Source of the DNA: Paenibacillus mellifer
GTDB lineage: Bacteria; Bacillota; Bacilli; Paenibacillales; Paenibacillaceae
Length of the DNA: 64,000 nt
Assembly (NCBI RefSeq): GCF_023195895.1
Contig: NZ_JALPRK010000002.1
Coordinates: 248,001 to 312,000 of the forward strand
Reading direction: 5' to 3'
Shown one piece after another: positions 1-7,666 of this stretch. The position numbers and the translations under genes are program-made. Numbering within the stretch: position 1 is the stretch's first letter; each line of letters starts with the position of its first letter. The notes under the pieces are model-generated. The model was given only the letters and a program-made list of their open reading frames with translations. It had not been told where the DNA came from and did no database searches.

Positions 1-123
1 TATGAATTCGGAGGCTCGATCAACGGATCGCAATACAAAATCTATATCAACGCCGAGAACGGCAACGAAGAAATTGTCGAAGTGATTCGTAACCGCAAGA
101 ATAACGGCGCCACCCCTTCTTGA
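1..123 (+). CDS. ypeB: Germination protein YpeB, C-terminal end (partial)
   Basis: The last 40 codons of a gene that begins before the window. The peptide begins YEFGGSINGSQYKIYIN and goes on with a glycine- and glutamate-rich stretch, which matches the closing PepSY-type domain of YpeB. In Bacilli YpeB is needed to place and protect the spore-cortex lytic enzyme SleB. The following genes ypfA and ypfB are the same neighbours as in B. subtilis, which supports the call. Only the tail is visible, so nothing can be said about the N-terminal membrane anchor. Confidence 0.8.
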   Translation, partial: YEFGGSINGSQYKIYINAENGNEEIVEVIRNRKNNGATPS

Positions 124-142
124 GGCGGTAAATAGCAAACAA

Positions 143-176
143 AGGAATGTTCCGGTTGTCCGGAAGATTCCTTTTT
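143..176 (+). terminator. Intrinsic terminator of ypeB
   Basis: The arms AGGAATGTTCCGG (143-155) and CCGGAAGATTCCT (160-172) pair over 12 base pairs with one central G/G mismatch, have a TTGT loop and are followed by five T. A group II intron begins five bases later, the usual landing place of group IIC introns. Confidence 0.9.
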
Positions 177-180
177 GGCA

Positions 181-1615
181 GTACGCCCAGCATGGGCGTC
201 ATCTCTAGGGTGAAAGTCCCGAACGGGGGCTGGCGAGCGCCTACCGTAGCCAAGGGCAAGGGTGTCCGTCGCGAGGCGGAATCCGGAGGAAGCCGGAGGC
301 AAAAGCACGGGCCAAGGTACACGAACTGGATTTGAGGCAGGATGAGATGGATGAGTTGCCTGCACACAACGAAATCCATAGCCGCCAAAGGTCTCATCCT
401 GTAAACTCCAGTGGTCGCGGGCGGAAAGTTGACGTTCTTATCTGGGGAGGCCTGCGGGAGGAAAAAAAAAGCGAAGTCACTTCGTAACCGCAACCGAGAG
501 GTTGCGCTGAACCCGCAGGAGTCATCAGAGGCCATAGTACGCAAATACGGGACGCCGGAAAGCGGAAGGGCCGAACCGAAAGGAGAGAGGAAACCGATGC
601 GTTCGAGAGAAGAGCAAAGACGGCCGAATATCCCGCAAGGGAGCTGCCAGCAAAGAGAAGCGGTGAAGCCGTCAGGGTATGCTGGAGCGCCGAGTTCTTC
701 ACCGGCACAAGTCGCTCCTTCCTCTCGCGAAGCAAGTAACGACTTGTTGGAGCGAATGCTCGAAGGAGAGAACCTCAGACTCGCCTATAAGCGAGTGGTA
801 CAAAACGGAGGAGCCCCCGGCGTGGACCGTGTAACGGTAGCGGAGCTACAGGCTTACCTGAAAACACACTGGGATATGGATTTGGAAAAGTTCTTTGACC
901 GGGTGAATCACGACATCCTCATGGCAAGAGTGGCAAGAAGAGTGACAGACAAGCGAGTCTTGAAGCTGATTCGGGCCTACTTGGAAGCCGGAATGATGGA
1001 AGGTGGCGTCTGCCAGAAGACGGACGAGGGGACCCCGCAAGGCGGCCCGCTCAGTCCGCTTCTGGCGAACATCTTACTCGATGATTTGGACAAAGAACTG
1101 ACAAAGAGGGGATTGCGGTTTGTGCGATATGCGGACGACTGCAACATCTTTGTAGCGAGCAGGCGAGCAGGTGAACGAGTGATGGAATCGGTGACACGAT
1201 TTGTGGAAGGAAAGTTGAAACTGAAAGTGAATCGGGACAAAAGTGCGGTGGATGGGCCATGGAACCGGAAGTTTCTTGGCTTTAGTTTCCTGTCGAATAA
1301 ACAGGGAACGATTCGTTTGTCTCCCAAGACAATCTCTCGATTCAAGGAGAAGATCCGGGAGTTGACGAGCCGCACCCGATCGATTTCCATGGAGGAACGT
1401 ATATCTAGATTGAATCGCTACCTCATGGGATGGATTGGATATTTCCGAATCGCATCGGCGAAGAGCCACTGTGAAAGATTCGACCAATACGAAAGGGCTG
1501 AAGAGTTTACTTTCTCGTTATTTAGAGCTTTGTTAACCTTTTGGAACCGCCGTATGCGGACCCGCATGTACGGTGGTGTGAGAGGACGGGGGTTAGTCAC
1601 CCCCTCCTACTCGAT
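181..1615 (+). mobile_element. Group II intron, probably class IIC, degenerate
   Basis: The 5' end GTACGCCCAGCATGGGC followed by the GGGTGAAAGTCCCGAACGGGG segment (split here only for naming) is the conserved start of a bacterial group II ribozyme. The 3' end has domain V (GCCGTATGCGGACCCGCATG and the following ACGGTGG, about 1551-1575) and domain VI with GGACGGGGG/CCCCC arms and the branch-point context CCTACTCGAT ending near 1615. It sits directly after the ypeB terminator, as class IIC introns do. The third base is A where the consensus is GUGYG. The encoded maturase is deleted in two places, so the copy is probably immobile and perhaps unable to splice. Its length of about 1.4 kb is short for a maturase-carrying intron. 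The end points are judged from the conserved boundaries, not measured. Confidence 0.85.
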
Positions 1616-1661
1616 TCACTCAGAATATTTAAAGTCCAGCCGGCGAGTTGCCGTGCTATAA
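597..1661 (+). pseudogene. ltrA: Group II intron reverse transcriptase/maturase, broken
   Basis: The natural start is the ATG at 597 (MRSREEQRRP) behind GGAGAGAGG. The N-terminal part (LLERMLEGENLRLAYKRVV, NGGAPGVD) and the catalytic core (DLEKFFDRVNHD, GTPQGGPLSPLLANI, VRYADD) are clear. Between LKTHWD and MDLEKFFD (junction near 875) the RT block with the usual GIPTVVDR and SYGFRPGR motifs is missing in frame; both sides of the junction read GATA. After HCERFDQY (near 1487) the normal C-terminal DNA-binding end and stop codon are lost and the frame runs through ribozyme domains V and VI to 1661. The YADD catalytic pair is kept, but an enzyme lacking RT motifs 0-2 and the C-terminus should not work. 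Confidence 0.85.
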
Positions 1662-1662
1662 T
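1654..1662 (+). promoter_or_regulatory. Extended -10 promoter before motI
   Basis: TGCTATAAT is a perfect extended -10 box. No good -35 lies 16-18 bp upstream, as is usual for extended -10 promoters. It lies just outside the intron 3' end and about 45 bp before the motI start, so it could have restored expression after the intron separated motI from ypeB. Confidence 0.5.
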
Positions 1663-1705
1663 CAGAAGGTAGCAAAACTACCATGGTATAGGACGGTGGG
1701 GAAAC

Positions 1706-2359
1706 TTGTTTCCTAAAGTGAACGATCTCGTATACATTCAAGTCGCGTCGGAGGACAAGCCGAACGAAGAGAAGGAATGTAAATCACGGATCGCGGACGT
1801 GGAGGAAGAATCATTTTTGATCGAGGTGCCGATCGAGAGCGGAAGCGGACGCATCAAGAAGCTGTACATCGGGGACGAGTTATCCGTTTATTTCTTAACG
1901 GAATCCGGAGTGAAGAACTATTTTAATACATATGTGCTGGGTTTTGCCGACGACGTCGTTCAGTTGGTGCGGATTCGCAAGCCTGAGCCGGAAACGATTA
2001 CGAAAATCCAACGGCGTCATTACTTGCGGGTGGTCGCAGAATTGGAAATCGCCCTTCAAATGAAGGACGGCGTCCGCTTCGTCACCCATACGGAGGATGT
2101 TGGCGGCGGAGGTGTTTCTTTTGGCTGCGGCAGTGAATTCAAGCTCGCCCAGGGGGATCAACTCTTCTGTTGGTTGTTAATCCCGTTTAAGAATGGTTCG
2201 ATTGACCATGCGCCTTTTGAGGCTGAAGTCGTACGTACAAAGAAGCTGGATGCGGGGCGTACGATGGTGATGCTTAAATTCGTCAGCATCTCAGACCTGG
2301 AGCGCCAGAAGCTGATCCGGTATTGCTTCGAACGGCAGTTTGATTTCAAAAATCGCTGA
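1706..2359 (+). CDS. motI: PilZ-domain cyclic-di-GMP receptor, flagellar clutch MotI (YpfA)
   Basis: 217 residues, the same length as B. subtilis MotI (YpfA, DgrA), which binds c-di-GMP and then disengages the flagellar stator MotA. The first 90 residues fit the YcgR/PilZN barrel. The PilZ domain starts with the arginine motif RRHYLR (R104 and R108) and continues with DVGGGGVSFG at 131-140. The second motif is normally DxSxxG; here the serine is glycine, a mild departure. The start is a TTG behind GGTGGGG with good spacing. It follows the ypeB/intron gap and precedes ypfB, as in B. subtilis. The c-di-GMP role is inferred from the family. Confidence 0.85.
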   Translation: MFPKVNDLVYIQVASEDKPNEEKECKSRIADVEEESFLIEVPIESGSGRIKKLYIGDELSVYFLTESGVKNYFNTYVLGFADDVVQLVRIRKPEPETITKIQRRHYLRVVAELEIALQMKDGVRFVTHTEDVGGGGVSFGCGSEFKLAQGDQLFCWLLIPFKNGSIDHAPFEAEVVRTKKLDAGRTMVMLKFVSISDLERQKLIRYCFERQFDFKNR

Positions 2360-2460
2360 TTTTATTTAACGAACAACGTATTCCCGATTTCCCTATATGG
2401 ATAAGCTAGATGTGACGCCGTCACTCTTACGTGCGTTGACGTGACTAGGGAGGGAATAAT

Positions 2461-2670
2461 GTGAAACGACCACAGGATGATGAGATTTATACCGAACTGT
2501 TTCTGTCGTTTTCTGCAAAGGCGGAACATTGGCTGAAGCGAGGGGTACTGGTCTTATTGGCGGCTCTATGTTTGTTTCAGATCCTGCTGCGGATTCCGGA
2601 AATTCGCTATTTTCTTGCCTCGGCGGAAAAATACGAAGGGGTGCCGATTCACAGGGAGCAGGGCAAATAA
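2461..2670 (+). CDS. ypfB: Small membrane protein YpfB (DUF5359-like)
   Basis: A 69-residue protein of unknown function with one hydrophobic stretch (about residues 28-43, GVLVLLAALCLFQILL) and a C-terminal KYEGV motif seen in YpfB proteins between ypfA and cmk in other Bacilli. The start is a GTG behind GGGAGGGA. Its position, size and topology agree with B. subtilis ypfB. No catalytic residues are apparent. Confidence 0.75.
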   Translation: MKRPQDDEIYTELFLSFSAKAEHWLKRGVLVLLAALCLFQILLRIPEIRYFLASAEKYEGVPIHREQGK

Positions 2671-2695
2671 ACAGGGTAAAGCGAGTGTGATTCTT

Positions 2696-2724
2696 TTGCA
2701 TCCCTTTGCTATCTGTGGTATAAT
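2696..2724 (+). promoter_or_regulatory. SigA-type promoter of cmk
   Basis: TTGCAT, a 17 bp spacer, then TATAAT, with TG one base before the -10 (extended). The start of transcription should fall near 2731, immediately before a small terminator-like hairpin. Confidence 0.75.
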
Positions 2725-2733
2725 TTTCACGTC

Positions 2734-2757
2734 GCAGGCAATGCCTGCTTTTTTCTT
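2734..2757 (+). terminator. Promoter-proximal terminator-like hairpin before cmk
   Basis: GCAGGC-AAT-GCCTGC followed by a run of seven T begins only a few bases after the predicted transcription start of cmk. It may instead terminate read-through from ypfB. A near-identical hairpin (GCAGGC-ATA-GCCTGC and T run) ends mtrB at 14308. Confidence 0.55.
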
Positions 2758-2784
2758 GAGGATTTGTTTTGAGGAGGAACCCCT

Positions 2785-3483
2785 TTGGCAACCGAGACGT
2801 CTACAACCCATGATAAAATCAACATCGCGATCGACGGTCCTGCGGGGGCAGGGAAAAGTACGATAGCCCGAATGGTTGCAGGCAGACTCCATTATGTTTA
2901 TGTCGATACCGGGGCAATGTACCGGGCGGCCACATGGTTTTTTCTGCAACGGGGAATTGGACCTGAAGAAGTGGACAAAGTGCTGCGTTTCTTGCCTGAT
3001 CTGGATATCGAATTATTGCCGGAAGAACAGGGACAACAGGTTCGGGTTAATGGTCAGGACGTAACGGAAGAAATTCGCACGTTGGCGGTTAATGCTCAGG
3101 TGTCCCGATATGCGCAAATCGAGGGGCTGCGCGAACGGCTTGTCTCTTTGCAGCGGCAAATGGCTTTGCGCAAAGGCGTCGTCATGGACGGACGCGATAT
3201 CGGCACTTGCGTTTTACCTGATGCGGAAGTGAAGGTATTTATGACTGCGAGCGTCGAGGAACGGGCAAGCCGTCGGTACAAGGAAATGAAGGAACAAAAC
3301 AAAATTTCCTTCGAAGAGCTCGTGCGGTCGATCGAAGAGAGGGACCGGCTGGACCGGGAGCGGGAGGTTTCCCCACTGCGCCAGGCGGAAGACGCTCAAC
3401 TGCTGGATACGACGCAGATGTCCTTGGATGAGGTTGCCGACCATATCGTATCTTTGTGCAGAACTTATGGAAGTGAGAGTTGA
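2785..3483 (+). CDS. cmk: Cytidylate kinase
   Basis: Cytoplasmic enzyme that phosphorylates CMP and dCMP with ATP to the diphosphates, feeding RNA, DNA and phospholipid precursors. The P-loop GPAGAGKST is at residues 18-26, followed by the DTGAMYR motif that contacts the nucleotide, then DGRDIGT (the Cmk signature) and the late RxxxDxxRxxSP segment. The 232 residues are usual for the family. The start is a TTG with GAGGAGG 6-7 bp upstream. plsC follows after 6 bp and rpsA further on, the order found in B. subtilis and many Firmicutes. Confidence 0.95.
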   Translation: MATETSTTHDKINIAIDGPAGAGKSTIARMVAGRLHYVYVDTGAMYRAATWFFLQRGIGPEEVDKVLRFLPDLDIELLPEEQGQQVRVNGQDVTEEIRTLAVNAQVSRYAQIEGLRERLVSLQRQMALRKGVVMDGRDIGTCVLPDAEVKVFMTASVEERASRRYKEMKEQNKISFEELVRSIEERDRLDREREVSPLRQAEDAQLLDTTQMSLDEVADHIVSLCRTYGSES

Positions 3484-3489
3484 GCCAGG

Positions 3490-4071
3490 ATGATCTATCG
3501 TTTTTGTCGAAGCGTATTACGGATCCTCTACAAGCTGTTTTTTCGCCTCGAGGCGAGCGGCTTGGAGCATATCCCGAATGAGGGCGGAGTGCTTCTTTGC
3601 TCCAACCATATCACTTTGTTCGATCCACCAACCATCGGCATCATGTTGAAACGCAAGGTGCATTTTATGGCCAAACAGGAATTGTTTCAAATCATCGGTT
3701 TCGGTTGGCTGATCAGACAGCTTGGCGCTTTTCCCGTGAAGCGGGGTGGTGTAAGTAAAGAATCGATCAAAACCGCGTTGACCTTGCTTCGCAGCGGCCA
3801 TGTGATGGGGATTTTCCCAGAAGGCCGGCGGGTGAAAGGGGCCGAGGAAAGCGTAGTCGGCAAGAAAGGGGCGGCGACCTTCGCGCTCCGCAGTGATGCT
3901 GCAGTGATCCCGGTCGCGATTATTGGCACTTATAAACTGTTTCAAAAAATGCGCGTCGTCTACGGACCCCCGGTTGATCTGACGGAGTTCAAGGAGAATG
4001 GCGGGCCAGTTGCGGCCGAGCGGGCCACGGATAAGATTATGTCCAGTATCGCCGAACTGAAGAAGCTTTAA
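3490..4071 (+). CDS. plsC: 1-acyl-sn-glycerol-3-phosphate acyltransferase PlsC
   Basis: Membrane-associated enzyme that adds the second acyl chain to lysophosphatidic acid to make phosphatidic acid. The catalytic HX4D motif NHITLFD (H40, D45) and the substrate motif FPEGRR (near residue 111) are both intact, and the 193 residues fit the short bacterial form. It starts 6 bp after the cmk stop, so both are probably one transcript. plsY, which makes its substrate, lies 3 kb downstream. Confidence 0.92.
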   Translation: MIYRFCRSVLRILYKLFFRLEASGLEHIPNEGGVLLCSNHITLFDPPTIGIMLKRKVHFMAKQELFQIIGFGWLIRQLGAFPVKRGGVSKESIKTALTLLRSGHVMGIFPEGRRVKGAEESVVGKKGAATFALRSDAAVIPVAIIGTYKLFQKMRVVYGPPVDLTEFKENGGPVAAERATDKIMSSIAELKKL

Positions 4072-4167
4072 TTTCTCCAAGTCTTACATGGATATGATGC
4101 ATGAAGGCTGAAGATATTTGGGAAGCTATGCCTTAGAGGTAAGTTTTGAACTTCGCTACAAGTGGAA

Positions 4168-4242
4168 GTTCGAAAAGTCAGAAGATTCGAAACCGAATCT
4201 GATTCTTGAGTTGCTTCGTGACCCCAAGCTGACTTTTTGAAC
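4168..4242 (-). repeat. Dispersed palindromic repeat, copy A (5' half, diverged), in the rpsA leader
   Basis: Outer arms GTTCGAAAAGTCAG (4168-4181) and CTGACTTTTTGAAC (4229-4242) pair over 14 bp with one G-U; an inner hairpin AGATTCG-AAAC-CGAATCT lies at 4183-4200. Read on the - strand it aligns with copy B at 8710: both show GTTCA..AAAGTC, TCACGAAGC and GATTCGG..TCGAATCTT in that order. It fills the 224 bp gap between plsC and rpsA. Confidence 0.65.
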
Positions 4243-4295
4243 AACCTTTGGGCGGGTTTAAATAAATGGGTTTTTGAATTGAGGAGGTTATTGAC

Positions 4296-5531
4296 ATGTC
4301 GGAAGAAACAAAAAATGTTCAAGAAGCTGCGGAAATCGCAAGCCAGAATGAGATGGAACAAATCGTCTCTTTGAAAAAAGGGGACACCGTCAAAGGAACG
4401 ATCGTCAAAATCGAAGATAACCAAGCTTATGTAAGCATTGGATATAAATACGACGGTGTTATTCCTATCCGCGAGCTGTCCTCCGTACACCTGGACAACG
4501 CAGCTGATGCGGTTGCGGTCGGTCAGGAAGTAGAAACGAAAGTGGTCAGCATCGACGACGAGAAGGAGCGCCTGGTGCTTTCCAAACGCGCCATCGACAG
4601 CGAGAACGCTTGGGAAGAACTGGAGAAGAAGTTCGAAAGCGGCGAAACGTTCGAAGTGACTGTGGCTGACGTCGTTAAAGGCGGGATTGTCGCTGATGTA
4701 GGCGTTCGCGGCTTCATTCCGGCATCGATGGTGGAACGTCATTTCGTCGAGGATTTCAGCGACTATAAAGGCCGTATGTTGCGCGTGAAAGTGAAAGAAC
4801 TCGACCGCGAGAACAACAAAGTGATCCTTTCCCAAAAAGATGTTCTTGATGAAGAGTTCGAAGCAAACAAGCTGAAACTCATGGGCGATTTGAAGGAAGG
4901 CCAAGTGCTGGAAGGTACAGTACAACGCTTGACTCAATTCGGTGCTTTTGTTGACGTAGGCGGCGTAGACGGATTGGTTCACGTATCCGAAATCGCTTGG
5001 AATCATGTCGACAAACCGGCTGACGTCTTGTCCGAAGGCGACAAAGTGAAGGTAAAGGTTCTTAAAGTCGATCCGGAGAAAGGCAAAATCAGCCTCTCCA
5101 TCAAAGCGGCGCAACCTGGTCCTTGGGATACTGCAGCCGAACAATTCCATACCGGCGACATCGTTAGCGGCGAAGTAAGACGTCTAGTGAACTTCGGTGC
5201 TTTCGTGGAGATCGCGCCAGGGGTAGAAGGACTTGTTCATATCTCTCAAATTTCGCATAAACATATCGGTACTCCACATGAGGTACTGAAAGAGGGTCAA
5301 ACGGTACAGGTGAAAGTGCTGGACGTAAACCCTAGCGAAAAACGCGTTAGCCTTAGCATCAAGGAAACGGAGGAAGCTCCTGCTCCTGCACCAAAGAGCG
5401 AAAGACCTTCCAAAGGCAGCAGCGTGAGAAAAGAAGACTTGGGCGACAACCCTAACGTATCGCTGAGCAACCAAGGCTTGAGCATCACTTTGGGCGAGCG
5501 CTTCGGCGACAAGCTCAGCAAACTGAAATAA
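4296..5531 (+). CDS. rpsA: Ribosomal protein S1 homologue (YpfD type)
   Basis: 411 residues holding four S1 RNA-binding repeats at roughly 21-90, 107-175, 194-263 and 280-350; repeats three and four carry the clear pattern G.V..L..FGAFVD/E followed by GLVH.S. The Firmicute form has four repeats instead of the six of E. coli S1. The last 55 residues are a Pro/Ala/Ser-rich tail without S1 fold. The start has GAGGAGG 7 bp upstream. In low-GC Gram-positives this protein's part in translation initiation is uncertain. Upstream is a 224 bp leader with a repeat copy; downstream is a terminator. Confidence 0.93.
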   Translation: MSEETKNVQEAAEIASQNEMEQIVSLKKGDTVKGTIVKIEDNQAYVSIGYKYDGVIPIRELSSVHLDNAADAVAVGQEVETKVVSIDDEKERLVLSKRAIDSENAWEELEKKFESGETFEVTVADVVKGGIVADVGVRGFIPASMVERHFVEDFSDYKGRMLRVKVKELDRENNKVILSQKDVLDEEFEANKLKLMGDLKEGQVLEGTVQRLTQFGAFVDVGGVDGLVHVSEIAWNHVDKPADVLSEGDKVKVKVLKVDPEKGKISLSIKAAQPGPWDTAAEQFHTGDIVSGEVRRLVNFGAFVEIAPGVEGLVHISQISHKHIGTPHEVLKEGQTVQVKVLDVNPSEKRVSLSIKETEEAPAPAPKSERPSKGSSVRKEDLGDNPNVSLSNQGLSITLGERFGDKLSKLK

Positions 5532-5554
5532 TCAGGTTTTTGTGGCTTGAACAT

Positions 5555-5588
5555 CGGCGGACCCTGAAGAAGCGGGTTCGCCGTTTTT
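5555..5588 (+). terminator. Intrinsic terminator of rpsA
   Basis: CGGCGGACCC and GGGTTCGCCG form a 10 bp stem with one G-T pair, followed by TTTTTG. Confidence 0.85.
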
Positions 5589-5720
5589 GTTGTTGATCCA
5601 GTTAGCCAAGTAAACGTTTTTTTGCTATGATGATTAACGTGTATTCGTATATAAACGAGTGAAACCTATATAGAGGAATAAGAACATGCAGTTGAATAAA
5701 ACGAATTAGGAGGGATGTCT

Positions 5721-7043
5721 ATGGCAAGACCCGTTGTGGCTATAGTTGGGCGGCCGAACGTAGGGAAATCCACGATCTTTAACCGAATTATTGGAGACCG
5801 TCTGGCGATTGTAGAAGACAAGCCGGGGATCACGCGAGATCGGATTTACGGCGCTTCGGAATGGAACGGGAAACCGTTCAGCATCATTGATACCGGGGGG
5901 ATTGAGCTCGACGACGAGGAGCCGATTTTAAAGTCGATCCGGATGCAAGCCGAACTGGCCATCGAAGAGGCGGACGTCATCGTATTTATGTGCGACGCCA
6001 AGGCCGGAGTGACTTCATCGGATGAAGAGGTTGCCAATTTGCTCTATCGGTCGGGTAAGCCGGTTATCGTTGCCGTTAATAAAGTGGATAACATCGGCCG
6101 GATCGACAACATTTATGAGTTTTATAACTTGGGTTTTGGGGATCCGATTGGGGTCTCGGGGAGCCATGGTACCGGCGTTGGCGACCTGCTTGACGCGATT
6201 GCTGACAATCTGCCGGAGCTGGCGGATGACGAGTACGACGAAGATGTGATCCGTGTCGCTCTGATTGGCCGGCCGAACGTCGGGAAGTCCTCGCTGGTGA
6301 ATGCGATTCTCGGTGAAGAGCGGGTCATTGTCAGCGATATCGCCGGGACCACTCGTGATGCGATCGATACGCCTTTCGAGAAAGATGGCCAGCGGTACGT
6401 CCTCATTGATACCGCGGGGATGCGCAAGCGTGGCAAGGTTTACGAAACAACGGAGAAGTACAGCGTCATGCGCGCGATGAAGGCGATTGAGCGGGCGGAC
6501 GTGGTGCTGGTGCTGATCAACGGCGAAGAGGGGATCATTGAGCAGGATAAGCATATCGCCGGATATGCTTATGAAGCGGGTAAGGCTTCTCTTTTCGTCG
6601 TCAATAAGTGGGATGTAGTCGAGAAAGACGATAAAACCATGCACCAATTTGAGCAAAAGATTCGCGATCACTTCTTGTTCATGACGTACGCACCGGTCGT
6701 CTTTTTGTCGGCCAAAACGAAGCAGCGCTTACATAAACTGCTGCCGGTCGTTCAGCATGTGGCGGATCAACATTCGAAACGCGTCCAAACCCATCTGTTG
6801 AATGATGTGGTGTCCGATGCAATTGCGATCAATCCTCCGCCTACGGATAAAGGTCGGCGTATGCGGATTAATTATGTGACGCAAGTCGCGGTCAAACCGC
6901 CAACGATTGTGGTGTTCGTTAACGATCCGGAACTGATGCATTTCTCCTATGAAAGGTATTTGGAGAATAAGATTCGGGCCGCATTCGATTTCGAAGGAAC
7001 GCCAATTCGGTTATTTACGCGGCGTAAGTCTGATGAAGGTTAG
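5721..7043 (+). CDS. der: Ribosome-assembly GTPase Der (EngA)
   Basis: Essential double GTPase that matures the 50S ribosomal subunit. Two G domains in tandem each show G1 GRPNVGKS (near residues 10 and 184), G3 DTGG or DTAG and G4 NKVD or NKWD; a C-terminal KH-like domain follows (ending [11 protein letters not shown]). An upstream ATG at 5715 is in frame, but AGGAGG at 5708-5713 has proper spacing only to the ATG at 5721, giving 440 residues. plsY follows after 11 bp, then gpsA, as in Bacillus. Confidence 0.96.
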   Translation: MARPVVAIVGRPNVGKSTIFNRIIGDRLAIVEDKPGITRDRIYGASEWNGKPFSIIDTGGIELDDEEPILKSIRMQAELAIEEADVIVFMCDAKAGVTSSDEEVANLLYRSGKPVIVAVNKVDNIGRIDNIYEFYNLGFGDPIGVSGSHGTGVGDLLDAIADNLPELADDEYDEDVIRVALIGRPNVGKSSLVNAILGEERVIVSDIAGTTRDAIDTPFEKDGQRYVLIDTAGMRKRGKVYETTEKYSVMRAMKAIERADVVLVLINGEEGIIEQDKHIAGYAYEAGKASLFVVNKWDVVEKDDKTMHQFEQKIRDHFLFMTYAPVVFLSAKTKQRLHKLLPVVQHVADQHSKRVQTHLLNDVVSDAIAINPPPTDKGRRMRINYVTQVAVKPPTIVVFVNDPELMHFSYERYLENKIRAAFDFEGTPIRLFTRRKSDEG

Positions 7044-7054
7044 GGGAGAATAAG

Positions 7055-7666
7055 GTGATTTTACCCGTCATTGCTGTAATTCTTTGTTACATGCTTGGTT
7101 CGATCAGCTTTAGTGTGGTGTTGGCAAAGGCTTTGAAAGGCATCGATATTCGTCAGCATGGCAGCGGAAACGCAGGGGCGACGAACACGCTTCGCGTACT
7201 CGGCAAAGGCCCGGCGATTCTCGTTCTGGCACTTGACGTCCTGAAGGGCATCGCTGCCGTATGGATCGGTCGCTGGCTAGGCGACGGCGTAGAATGGACG
7301 GCGGCGCTGAGCGGTATCGCGGCTATCATAGGTCACAATTGGCCCGTGTATTTCCGTTTTCGCGGCGGGAAAGGGATCGCCACGACGATTGGCGTGATGG
7401 CCACCTTGTTTTTCTTCCCTGCGTTGTACGCGGGGATTATCGCGATATTATCGATCGTTATTACTCGGTATGTCTCGCTCGGTTCGCTAATCTTCGTCTT
7501 CTTGACACCTATTTTTCTGGCGGTCTCCGGCGAATTCGGCCCTTATTTCTGGACGAGTCTCATTATCTGCGTATTCGCTTTCTGGAGACATCGCACGAAT
7601 ATCGTGAAAATCGTGCACGGCAAAGAAAATAAGCTGGGTTCCAAAGGAGGAGATCGCGTTGTCTAA
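7055..7666 (+). CDS. plsY: Glycerol-3-phosphate acyltransferase PlsY
   Basis: Polytopic membrane enzyme that transfers the acyl group from acyl-phosphate (made by PlsX) to glycerol-3-phosphate, the first step of phospholipid synthesis. The three conserved loops are visible: GSISFSVVL near the N-terminus, HGSGNAGATNTLR around residues 35-47 and the RFRGGKG phosphate loop near 105. About five hydrophobic segments. GTG start behind GGGGAG. The 3' end overlaps gpsA, whose product supplies the glycerol-3-phosphate. Confidence 0.94.
   Translation: MILPVIAVILCYMLGSISFSVVLAKALKGIDIRQHGSGNAGATNTLRVLGKGPAILVLALDVLKGIAAVWIGRWLGDGVEWTAALSGIAAIIGHNWPVYFRFRGGKGIATTIGVMATLFFFPALYAGIIAILSIVITRYVSLGSLIFVFLTPIFLAVSGEFGPYFWTSLIICVFAFWRHRTNIVKIVHGKENKLGSKGGDRVV

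Noticed and set aside
4068-5150. A 360-codon open frame on the - strand opposite rpsA
   Set aside because: It is a shadow of the strongly coding S1 gene; the translation is rich in Phe and His runs, has no ribosome site and matches no family.
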